Shown piece after piece: positions 1-5,401 of a stretch of 5,401 bases of DNA. How positions within the stretch are numbered: the stretch's first letter is position 1; every line of letters begins with the position of its first letter. This DNA is from UBA11865 sp035686605 (lineage in GTDB: Bacteria > Chloroflexota > Anaerolineae > Promineifilales > Promineifilaceae): positions 1 to 5,401 of the forward strand of contig DASRZI010000129.1 in assembly GCA_035686605.1 (NCBI GenBank). The letters are read 5' to 3'. The position numbers and the translations under genes are program-made. Below the pieces are notes generated by a model, which saw only the letters and a list, made by a program, of their open reading frames with translations, did no database searches and had not been told where the DNA came from.

Positions 1-1001
1 GTTTGCTCCAGCCGGTATTCGTAGACGCGCTCTTTGGCGGCCCGCTTGGCGGCGTCAGTGTGCTGGCGCACGTGGTACAGGAGGGCATTGAGCAGGTTGT
101 CGTGCAGCTGCTGGTAGCGGTGGTAGACGAAACAGAGCAGGTAGATGAAGACCAGTTGCTCGTCAAGTTGCTGCAGCCGGAAGACAGAGTAGAAGTTGAC
201 CAGCGAAGCATAATACTTGACGCTCTCAGGGGAAATCTGCATGAATTGCAGCAGCGCCTGGGCGAGCCGGTAGAGTCCGGCAATCTGCTCGCCCCGCCGG
301 ATTTCCCGCGCCATCGCCTCATAACCGAAATCCTTGGGCTCCCGCTTGAGGCGAGTGATTTCATACAAGCCGTGGGGATTGGTCAACAGCTTGCGGATCG
401 CGGCCACGTCGGCCGCAGCCAGGTGCTCGTCGGCGATGCGGATTAGGCGCTCTTGCTCGCGCGCCAGCGCCTTGCTGACGATGTCTTGCAACACGGTATA
501 GCCGGGCGCGACGATGCGCTGCTCGGCCAGGTATTGCAGCAGGTTGCGCAGAACGTAAATGGGTTTGCTGGAAATCCTGGCCGCCTGTTCGGCCCGCCTG
601 GCGAGCAGCCGGCGTTCCGTCCGCTTGCAGGACCGGAAGCGGAACAAATCGAGGATGACCCCCTGCTGCTTCAGCCGCGTCCCTTTCGCGATCTCCAGCT
701 CGGTCAACGGAAAGTCCGGGAAATACGTGTGCTGCACGTAACTCGCGTCGGCGAAGACCTCTTGGAGGGTGAAGGCGAAGAATTGTTGGCGGGCCTTGAA
801 GTATCCCAACTGCAGGATATAGAAGATGCGCGAGGAGAAGGTGTGGAACTGCTCCAGCGCCTGCTTTTCTGGCTCCGTAAGCGAGAAATAGAGGACGCGC
901 TCCTCATGGGTGAATAGCGGACGCTTGTAAATCGACGCAATTTCCTCCTCCCCCAGAATTTGCAGCCGGCGCGGCGCACTGCCCTTGGTTTCCTTGTCCA
1001 T
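1..1001 (-). CDS. tnpA: Tn3-family transposase, N-terminal part (runs off the left edge)
   Basis: This reading frame is open from an ATG at 1001-999 down to base 1, giving 333 codons plus two bases with no stop. Tn3 transposases are about 950-1000 residues, so roughly the first third is present. The N-terminal region (about residues 10-170) looks like the Tn3 N-terminal domain (DUF4158). It has an opening RRLQIL..EEIASIY segment, then LYFSLTEPEKQAL (38-50), the hallmark LQLGYFKARQQFF (63-75), TRLKQQGVILDLF (108-120) and RFRSC (121-125). This domain binds the terminal inverted repeats; the catalytic DDE domain would lie to the left of the window. An AGGGA ribosome-binding site is about 8 bases before the ATG, and no in-frame upstream ATG is near. 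Codons end mostly in G or C, unlike tnpR. The plus-strand open frames over this region are shadows of this gene. Confidence 0.93.
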   Translation of the reverse strand, partial: MDKETKGSAPRRLQILGEEEIASIYKRPLFTHEERVLYFSLTEPEKQALEQFHTFSSRIFYILQLGYFKARQQFFAFTLQEVFADASYVQHTYFPDFPLTELEIAKGTRLKQQGVILDLFRFRSCKRTERRLLARRAEQAARISSKPIYVLRNLLQYLAEQRIVAPGYTVLQDIVSKALAREQERLIRIADEHLAAADVAAIRKLLTNPHGLYEITRLKREPKDFGYEAMAREIRRGEQIAGLYRLAQALLQFMQISPESVKYYASLVNFYSVFRLQQLDEQLVFIYLLCFVYHRYQQLHDNLLNALLYHVRQHTDAAKRAAKERVYEYRLEQ

Positions 1002-1145
1002 TTCAATTTCCCTGGCGCATTGCTTTCTGAAAAGGGTCCCAAAAGGTGTACTCTTGGGTACCCTTCAAATATCGTGTACCATTCTATGTACCAAAAGGCG
1101 ATTTTCAAATTGTCTTAGAGATTACGGAACGTAGGTGAGGTTGCT
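1002..1145. promoter_or_regulatory. res: Divergent tnpA/tnpR intergenic region, probable res site and promoters
   Basis: In Tn3-like elements with divergent tnpA and tnpR, the space between them holds res, where the resolvase binds, resolves cointegrates and represses both genes. This 144-base stretch has the expected place and size. It holds an imperfect inverted repeat (1032-1042 with 1054-1065) and four GTAC cores at 1048, 1058, 1076 and 1088, two of them within TGTACCA (1076-1082 is GTACCAT, 1087-1093 TGTACCA). These may be resolvase half-sites, but I cannot assign subsites I, II and III. A possible tnpA promoter on the minus strand is TTGGTA, 17 bases, TATTTG (about 1094-1066), with a poor -10 match. 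No convincing tnpR promoter was found. Confidence 0.6.
1032..1065. repeat. Imperfect inverted repeat within the probable res region
   Basis: The arm AAGGGTCCCAA at 1032-1042 is, apart from one missing base, the reverse complement of TTGGGTACCCTT at 1054-1065. The right arm also contains GGGTACCC, a perfect 8-base palindrome. The 11-base spacer includes another GTAC core. The position between two divergent transposition genes suggests a recombinase binding site rather than a terminator, because no T run follows. Confidence 0.55.
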
Positions 1146-1697
1146 ATGGCACTTATCGGCTATGCACGCGTTAGTTCGGTGGGTCAAACATTGGCTGTCC
1201 AACTAGACAAGCTCGAACATTGCGACAGAATCTTTCAGGAAAAAGTTAGCGGGGTCACTGATAAGCGTCCCCAGCTCCAAGCCTGTCTGGAATACGTGCG
1301 GGAGGGAGACACAGTAGTGGTAACAAAACTGGACAGACTAGCCCGTTCAACATTGCATCTTTGTCAAATTGCGGCTGAACTCGAACGCAAGCAAGTTGAT
1401 CTGCGGGTGTTTGACCAGAGTATTGACACCTCAAGCGCCACAGGTCGACTGCTCTTCAATATGCTTGGTGCAATTGCTCAATTTGAAACAGAGATTCGGG
1501 CCGAGCGGCAACGCGAAGGTATTCGGAAGGCTAAAGAACGCGGAGTTAAGTTCGGTAACAAGAAGCGCTTGACCCGGCAACAGATCGTCGAATTGCAGGA
1601 GCGCCGTCGCCAGGGAGTGCTCATCAAGACATTGATGCAAGAATACGGGCTTTCTAAAACTAGCATCTATCGATATCTAAAAGAAGAAACGATATGA
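1146..1697 (+). CDS. tnpR: Serine resolvase of Tn3-family transposon
   Basis: This 183-residue protein is full length for a Tn3-type resolvase, which resolves the cointegrate formed in replicative transposition by recombining two res sites. It opens with GYARVSS, placing the nucleophile at Ser10 and Arg8 exactly as in Tn3 and gamma-delta resolvases. The other active-site arginines are in KLDRLARST (Arg64, Arg67). The segment GRLLFNMLGAIAQFETEI (100-117) leads into the long E helix, followed by the RAERQREGIRKAKERG hinge (118-133). A helix-turn-helix of the Hin/resolvase type lies at about 143-181, ending LSKTSIYRYLKEETI. The start is supported by AGGTGAGG (1133-1140), five bases before the ATG. 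The gene is intact, and a diverged copy of its 3' end recurs at 5278-5370. Resolvase normally also represses its own and tnpA transcription. Confidence 0.97.
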   Translation: MALIGYARVSSVGQTLAVQLDKLEHCDRIFQEKVSGVTDKRPQLQACLEYVREGDTVVVTKLDRLARSTLHLCQIAAELERKQVDLRVFDQSIDTSSATGRLLFNMLGAIAQFETEIRAERQREGIRKAKERGVKFGNKKRLTRQQIVELQERRRQGVLIKTLMQEYGLSKTSIYRYLKEETI

Positions 1698-1845
1698 GCA
1701 AGTCCGCTAAACTCTGTATATCTTGGTGGTGCAAACAGGAGAACTTTCGACCGGTATCCATGTTTGGTCTGAAAATCGCATTGGAACCGATTCCTACTGC
1801 ACATTCCAGCGCGATTAGTCATGTTACCTTATAAAGGAAGCAACC

Positions 1846-3165
1846 GTGATTTCTAATGAAGCGTTTCCAAGCCCTCGCATCGTTGCCCTGCAGCAAGACC
1901 TGAAAAAAGGAGATAATGCTGCACTCGATGCTTTTTGGAGAGAAATACGCCGACAAGGCACGCCACTCGTCGAAAACATTCCTGATGTGGGCGAGTTTGT
2001 TTTCGTTACATTTATATGGCAAGGGACGAGGACCACATCTAATGTAGTGGTACGGTGTGATGATTTTCGCTGGACAAATATCGTTGGCAGCCCCGGTGTT
2101 CGCGAAAACGCAATGGCGAATCTGCCTGGCACAGATGTCTGGTACAAAACCTATCGCATTAGATCCGACTACTGTATTGATTACCTGCTCTCGCCAAACG
2201 ATCCGGAACTGCTGGGAGCAGAAACCGATCCCTGGGTAGACCGCTGGCTAGAGGTAACCTCAACCTGGCAACTTGATCCGCTCAACCCTCGGCAAATCAG
2301 AATCGCTTATGACGAAGAAGACCATCCGGAACGGGAGGAAGGGCTCGCTGGAAGCACCTGGATGAAGTCGCTCAATTCTTATATTGAGTTGCCCGGATAT
2401 GATCCCAACCCTTGGTATAAGGAACGGCAGATAAGTCCAAAAGGTCAGGTCGAAAAACATCGCTTCTCTAGCTCGATCCTGAGTAACACACGGTCGATAT
2501 TTACTTACACCCCGCCCGGTTATACAGCAGCCGAAGATGAACCATATGGATTATTAGTACTGTTCGACGCTTGGATATATCATCAGGTGATTCCGACTCC
2601 CGTTATCCTGGACAACCTGTCTGCAGAAGGACTCATTCCACAGTTGGTGGCTGTCATTATTGACCAACCCGATCTGCGAGACCGGGACGAGATGATCCGA
2701 AATCCTCCGTTTCTGAATTTCCTGACCCAGGAATTACTTCCCTGGGTGCGCCAAAACTATCACATAACCTCCGATCCAACACAGACCATTGTGGGGGGAT
2801 CCAGCCTGAGTGGGCTGGCTGCTGGGCTCACTGCACTGCAACATGCTGATATCTTTGGCAAAGTCATCATGCAATCGGGCGCTTTCAAATGGAATCCAGA
2901 TTTTGGGCGGGATATTCCTGCCGGGGAGGAGGAAGAATGGCTGGCTAGCGAGTTTACCTCAAGACCCATTCTGCCGCTTCAATTCTACCTGGACGTCGGC
3001 CAGTTTGAAGACCTTCTCAGCCTTAATCGAAACATGCGGGATGCCCTGCTGGCAAAAGGCTACCCTGTTCATTATCAGGAATTCTATGGCGGGCACAACG
3101 TGTTGTGCTGGCGTAAAACACTGGCCGATGGTTTATTAGCACTGATGAGATCAGGCAAAGATTGA
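1846..3165 (+). CDS. Fes-like (enterochelin esterase family) serine esterase
   Basis: The 439-residue protein has the two-part layout of Fes-type esterases, which hydrolyse ferric enterobactin-like triesters to release iron. The N-terminal part (about 25-195) carries the Fes N-domain pattern, with VTFIWQG (54-60), the NLPGTDVWYKTYRI segment (92-105), YLLSPNDP (113-120) and the late D-P-LNP. The C-terminal esterase domain (about 205-435) has RSIFTYTPPGY (216-226), LLVLFDAW (236-243), and the nucleophile elbow GGSSLSGLAA (317-326) with likely Ser320. The family pattern LDVGQFED (382-389) supplies a candidate acid, and GGHNVLCWRKTLADGL (415-430) holds His417. The start is GTG, with AAGGAA at 1835-1840 six to seven bases upstream; no nearby ATG gives better support. 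No signal peptide is visible, so it is probably cytoplasmic, as Fes is. No siderophore genes are nearby, so the substrate is open. Confidence 0.85.
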   Translation: MISNEAFPSPRIVALQQDLKKGDNAALDAFWREIRRQGTPLVENIPDVGEFVFVTFIWQGTRTTSNVVVRCDDFRWTNIVGSPGVRENAMANLPGTDVWYKTYRIRSDYCIDYLLSPNDPELLGAETDPWVDRWLEVTSTWQLDPLNPRQIRIAYDEEDHPEREEGLAGSTWMKSLNSYIELPGYDPNPWYKERQISPKGQVEKHRFSSSILSNTRSIFTYTPPGYTAAEDEPYGLLVLFDAWIYHQVIPTPVILDNLSAEGLIPQLVAVIIDQPDLRDRDEMIRNPPFLNFLTQELLPWVRQNYHITSDPTQTIVGGSSLSGLAAGLTALQHADIFGKVIMQSGAFKWNPDFGRDIPAGEEEEWLASEFTSRPILPLQFYLDVGQFEDLLSLNRNMRDALLAKGYPVHYQEFYGGHNVLCWRKTLADGLLALMRSGKD

Positions 3166-3268
3166 GCAACGAAGGCTTCTTTGATTGGGGCATCTTCAGA
3201 AGAGAAACCCTCTCTATTTTATAGCGGCGAGTTGTTTCGAAATGCTTGACATTTTCTGCATCTAACAG

Positions 3269-3274
3269 AGGAGG
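3269..3274 (+). promoter_or_regulatory. Consensus ribosome-binding site fixing the start of the alpha/beta hydrolase
   Basis: AGGAGG is a full match to the Shine-Dalgarno core and sits seven bases before the ATG at 3282. This decides against an in-frame TTG at 3246, which would add 12 residues that have no family character. It is the strongest ribosome-binding site in the window. Confidence 0.9.
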
Positions 3275-3281
3275 TAATCTA

Positions 3282-4100
3282 ATGCCATATGCAAACAATG
3301 CCGGTGTGAGAGTCTATTATGACGTTGAGGGTAGTGGGCCGGCTTTGCTTCTGGCCCATGGTCTTGGTTCGTCAGGGGAGGACTGGCGAGAATTGGGCTA
3401 TGTAGCCCAGTTAAGAGATAGCTGCCAGGTCATCATGGTTGACGGTCGCGGGCATGGCTCGAGTGATAAGCCGCACGATCCGCTGGCTTATTCAGCTGCT
3501 GAAAGGGTAAGAGACTATATCGCAATTCTTGACGATCTCGGCATTGAGAAGGCCAACTACTGGGGTTATTCATCGGGTGGGGTCGTTGGCTTTTGTGCGG
3601 CGAAATACGCCCCCGATCGGTTTTCCAAGGTCATTATCGGCGGTCTAGATCCTTACCCAAGCGATCACGATATCGGGGATAGGAATGCGCTTACGAACAA
3701 GCCTATGCGAGGCCTGCCGGAATCTGATGATCCTATTCGAGCAGTACTAGACACAGGCGGAGAAGCCTGGCTTCACTTTTGGCAGAGCAATATGGACGTG
3801 CCGCCTGCGATGCGGGAACGACTGCACCAAATCGATTCTCAGGCTCTCATCGCCCTTTGGGAGCAACCTTCTCCATGGCGAGATGAGGTCTTACCGTTGC
3901 TGGAGAGCTTTCCTTTTCCGTGTCTGCTCTATGCCGGCGAGGCCGAGTGGAACTACAAGGGAATGAAGGTCGCTTCCGAGGAAATGCCGCGAGCGCGATT
4001 CATTTCTCTGCCGGACTATGGCCATTTCGACATTTTTGCCCACCCCGAGCGTATCATCCCCCAGGCCAAAGACTTTCTAGAAAAGAGCTTGGCTTCTTAA
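3282..4100 (+). CDS. Alpha/beta-fold hydrolase
   Basis: This 272-residue protein is a complete single-domain alpha/beta hydrolase (Abhydrolase_1 type), a normal length for the family. Motifs in order are LLLAHGLGSSGEDW (22-35) with the oxyanion-hole HG, VDGRGHGSSDKP (53-64), DYIAILDDLGIEKANYWGYSSGG (about 78-100) with the nucleophile elbow G-Y-S-S-G and likely Ser97, and LPDYGHFDIF (243-252) with His248. The catalytic acid is normally an Asp in a GExD motif; here the motif reads AGEAEW (218-223), so Glu222 probably takes that role. No signal peptide or membrane segment is visible, so it is likely cytoplasmic. Members include esterases, haloperoxidase-like enzymes and lactonases, and the sequence alone does not give the substrate. 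It follows the Fes-like gene by 116 bases in the same direction. Confidence 0.9.
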   Translation: MPYANNAGVRVYYDVEGSGPALLLAHGLGSSGEDWRELGYVAQLRDSCQVIMVDGRGHGSSDKPHDPLAYSAAERVRDYIAILDDLGIEKANYWGYSSGGVVGFCAAKYAPDRFSKVIIGGLDPYPSDHDIGDRNALTNKPMRGLPESDDPIRAVLDTGGEAWLHFWQSNMDVPPAMRERLHQIDSQALIALWEQPSPWRDEVLPLLESFPFPCLLYAGEAEWNYKGMKVASEEMPRARFISLPDYGHFDIFAHPERIIPQAKDFLEKSLAS

Positions 4101-4173
4101 ATGGCGACAATATGTTGCACTAGATGAAATATGACTTGTTTCTTCTGTTACTCATCAGCGATTGGAGAAAATT

Positions 4174-5201
4174 GTGATCACTCATAGCACTGACAAGATT
4201 GATGAATTTGTTCGAGGAAGGCTATCTCCTTACCAGGTTCCAGGAATAGCGCTAGCGGCAGCACATAGCAATGATCTTTTTATGAATATTATGCTGGACA
4301 AGCTGATCTTGAGATCGCTGCACCGATAAATGCAGATACTGTTTTCGAAATCAACTCCATAGCCAAACAATTCTGTTCAGCGGCTGTTTTGTCACTGGTG
4401 GAAGAAAATCAGATTCGTGTAACAGATAAGATTACCGAATATTTTTATGATGAGCAGCGGAAGTGGGTCGCGATTGAAATTAGACACCTCCTTTCCAACA
4501 CATCAGGTATAAAGAATTACTACGCTTTGCCTGAAGAAAATCGACCCACCATAGATACAGTCCAGGAGTGCATTCAATTTGTGAATCGGCTTCCTCTTGA
4601 ATTTCAGCCGGGGGATGGTTGGTCTTACAGCAATACAGGCTATATGATGCTGGCTTCTATTGTCGAACAGGTCAGTGGTTTAGCCTATGAAACATTCTTA
4701 CAAGAACGGTTTTTTCACCCACTTGCTATGAGCGCGACAAAAGCCAATGATCCTCGCCATAATCCAATCGGAAATGCCAAAGGTTATATTTTGAGTAATG
4801 ATGTGTGGGGGGAGAATGAGAGATCCTCATTAAGCAAAGGACCACCAGGACCAGGAAGTACATTATCGGACTTGCTCCGCTGGAGTGCCACTCTAACAGA
4901 AGGACGTCTACTCGAGGAAAGTAAATTGGCCGAAATGTGGTAACCTACATTGCTAAATGATGGGCGAACAGCCAGGATCATCTTCCTGGAAAGCAGGTAC
5001 GGATATGGTTGGTGTATTAGTGAACTTGATGGCACAACAGCCCGTTGGATTCCCGGAACAGGGTCAGGATTTACGAGTATATTGATGTATTTGCCGGAGC
5101 AGTCGCCAACAGTTGTTGGCCTGTGCAATGGATCCAGAATGCCGGATTACAATTGGTTTAATCAATTTGCTTCGAGATTGGTCAAGCTGTTAATCAAGTA
5201 A
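4174..5201 (+). pseudogene. Broken serine hydrolase of the beta-lactamase class C / PBP-like family
   Basis: Two lesions divide one gene. It starts at a GTG with GGAG six bases upstream and gives VPGIALAAAH. The frame is then lost at a run of five T (4277-4281); six T would restore DLFYEYYAGQADLE and the rest of the family pattern. The shifted reading ends at 4327-4329. The main frame has TVFEINSIAKQF with the S-x-x-K motif (Ser codon 4356, Lys 4365), IRHLLSNTSGI, and YSN (4626-4634) as the second motif. A TAA at 4941 then interrupts EMW|PTLL, after which the frame continues through RYGYGW to LLIK and a stop at 5201. Repaired, it would be about 342 residues, normal for this family. The third motif, usually H-x-G before GF, reads I-P-G (from 5049). 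PBP-like hydrolases of this family include esterases and peptidases. Translation of the whole protein looks unlikely, though the 4389-4943 part could be made. Confidence 0.88.
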
Positions 5202-5254
5202 CTTCAGATCTAGATCGAGATAAAATCACCACCATTGCCACTAATGTACTATTT

Positions 5255-5370
5255 CGCATGAAAGTGGGTGATACCCAATGAAGGAGTACGAGCTCTCGAA
5301 GTCTAGTGTCTACCGTTACCTGAATGAGGACACCTCTCCTACAACGCTTGACTCCGGCATTCTGGATTGA
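5255..5370 (+). pseudogene. 3' remnant of a second, diverged Tn3-type resolvase
   Basis: The frame from 5278 to the TGA at 5368-5370 reads MKEYELSKSSVYRYLNEDT, then SPTTLDSGILD. It matches the helix-turn-helix tail of the intact resolvase (MQEYGLSKTSIYRYLKEET) at 13 of 19 positions, while the DNA differs at nearly every third codon position. It is therefore a separate lineage, not a recent duplication. In a second frame, 5255-5278 encodes RMKVGDTQ, which may be the preceding helix. From its Gly codon (5267) to the YEL Glu codon (5290) is 23 bases, against 33 between the equivalent Gly and Gly codons in tnpR. A net loss of ten bases would explain both the frame change and the spacing. Everything upstream of about 5255 is not convincingly resolvase. 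No catalytic domain remains, so it is non-functional. Confidence 0.82.
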
Positions 5371-5400
5371 ACCTTTTTGAGGGTTTATGCAAAAATCCCC
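5363..5400 (-). repeat. Probable right terminal inverted repeat of the Tn3-family element
   Basis: Read inward from 5400 on the minus strand, the sequence begins GGGGATTTTTGCATAAACC. Tn3-family ends are usually about 38 bases and begin GGGG, so the extent given here is that customary length. It directly follows, and slightly overlaps, the end of the resolvase remnant, a place where a transposon end next to tnpR is expected. The mate at the other end of tnpA is outside the window, so the identity is inferred from position and first bases only. Confidence 0.55.
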
Positions 5401-5401
5401 A

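Larger units (their letters stand above)
1..5400. mobile_element. Tn3-family transposon, right-hand portion with hydrolase cargo
   Basis: The partial Tn3-type transposase, the divergent intergenic region, the serine resolvase and a GGGG-type end at 5400 together define one Tn3-family element. Its left part (the rest of tnpA and the left inverted repeat) is outside the window. The cargo of three hydrolase genes lies between tnpR and the proposed right end. Tn3-family elements often carry passengers in this position, but those known best are antibiotic, mercury or virulence genes. The right boundary is inferred from the end sequence; the matching left repeat and the 5-bp target duplication cannot be checked here. 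Confidence 0.75.

Noticed and set aside
3..917. Two long plus-strand open frames (3-446 and 453-917)
   Set aside because: They are antisense to the transposase, which carries clear Tn3 motifs over the same bases; their proteins show no family character and reflect the GC-rich third positions of tnpA.
704..1108. Minus-strand frame of 134 codons across the tnpA start
   Set aside because: It overlaps the transposase N-terminus in another frame, is rich in Arg and Ser, and has no recognisable motif.
1760..1834. 24-codon frame in the gap between tnpR and the Fes-like gene
   Set aside because: It has an ATG but no ribosome-binding site and no similarity I can name. The 148-base gap otherwise shows only the GTG gene's ribosome-binding site and no clear promoter.
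3201..3222. Possible terminator, AGAGA/TCTCT stem followed by ATTTTAT
   Set aside because: The stem has only five weak pairs and the tail is not a true T run; it is too poor to call a terminator between the first two hydrolase genes.
3246..3281. TTG start 12 codons upstream for the alpha/beta hydrolase
   Set aside because: The consensus AGGAGG precedes the ATG at 3282, and the family's N-terminus aligns from there; the extra residues would overlap the ribosome-binding site.
5204..5254. Further upstream extension of the second resolvase remnant (DLDRDKITTI in the frame of 5255)
   Set aside because: It resembles the L-x-R-x-x-I segment before the resolvase helix-turn-helix, but the spacing to the next conserved Gly is four codons too long, so I left it out of the called remnant.

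Overview
The window is most of one end of a Tn3-family replicative transposon with an unusual cargo. On the minus strand, positions 1-1001 encode the N-terminal third of a Tn3 transposase; the rest lies beyond the left edge. A 144-base divergent intergenic region (1002-1145), the expected place for the res site and the tnpA/tnpR promoters, separates it from an intact serine resolvase on the plus strand (1146-1697). This divergent tnpA-res-tnpR order is the classic Tn3/gamma-delta layout.

Downstream of tnpR, and in the same direction, are three unrelated hydrolase genes with short gaps of 148, 116 and 73 bases. They are a Fes-type (enterochelin esterase-like) serine esterase (1846-3165), a small alpha/beta hydrolase (3282-4100), and a class C beta-lactamase/PBP-like serine hydrolase (4174-5201). 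The third gene is broken by a one-base frameshift and an in-frame stop. No transporter, siderophore synthesis gene or regulator is present, so the substrates of this cassette are unknown. All three are predicted serine hydrolases and none shows an obvious signal peptide.

The right edge is the most informative part. Immediately after the broken hydrolase is the 3' end of a second, diverged resolvase gene (clear over 5278-5370). It is followed at once by a sequence that, read inward from 5400, starts GGGG as Tn3-family terminal inverted repeats do. The cargo therefore sits between a complete tnpR and the tail of another tnpR next to the transposon end. This suggests that the cargo was captured by joining two related transposons, or that an older element's end was reused.

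The host cannot be named from this window. The transposase is rich in codons ending in G or C, while the resolvase and cargo use mixed third positions, so the segment is a mosaic. The mix of transposon and soluble hydrolases would fit a transposon-rich environmental bacterium (Chloroflexota such as Ktedonobacteria is one guess), but this is weakly supported. No tRNA, rRNA, CRISPR array or prophage gene was seen.
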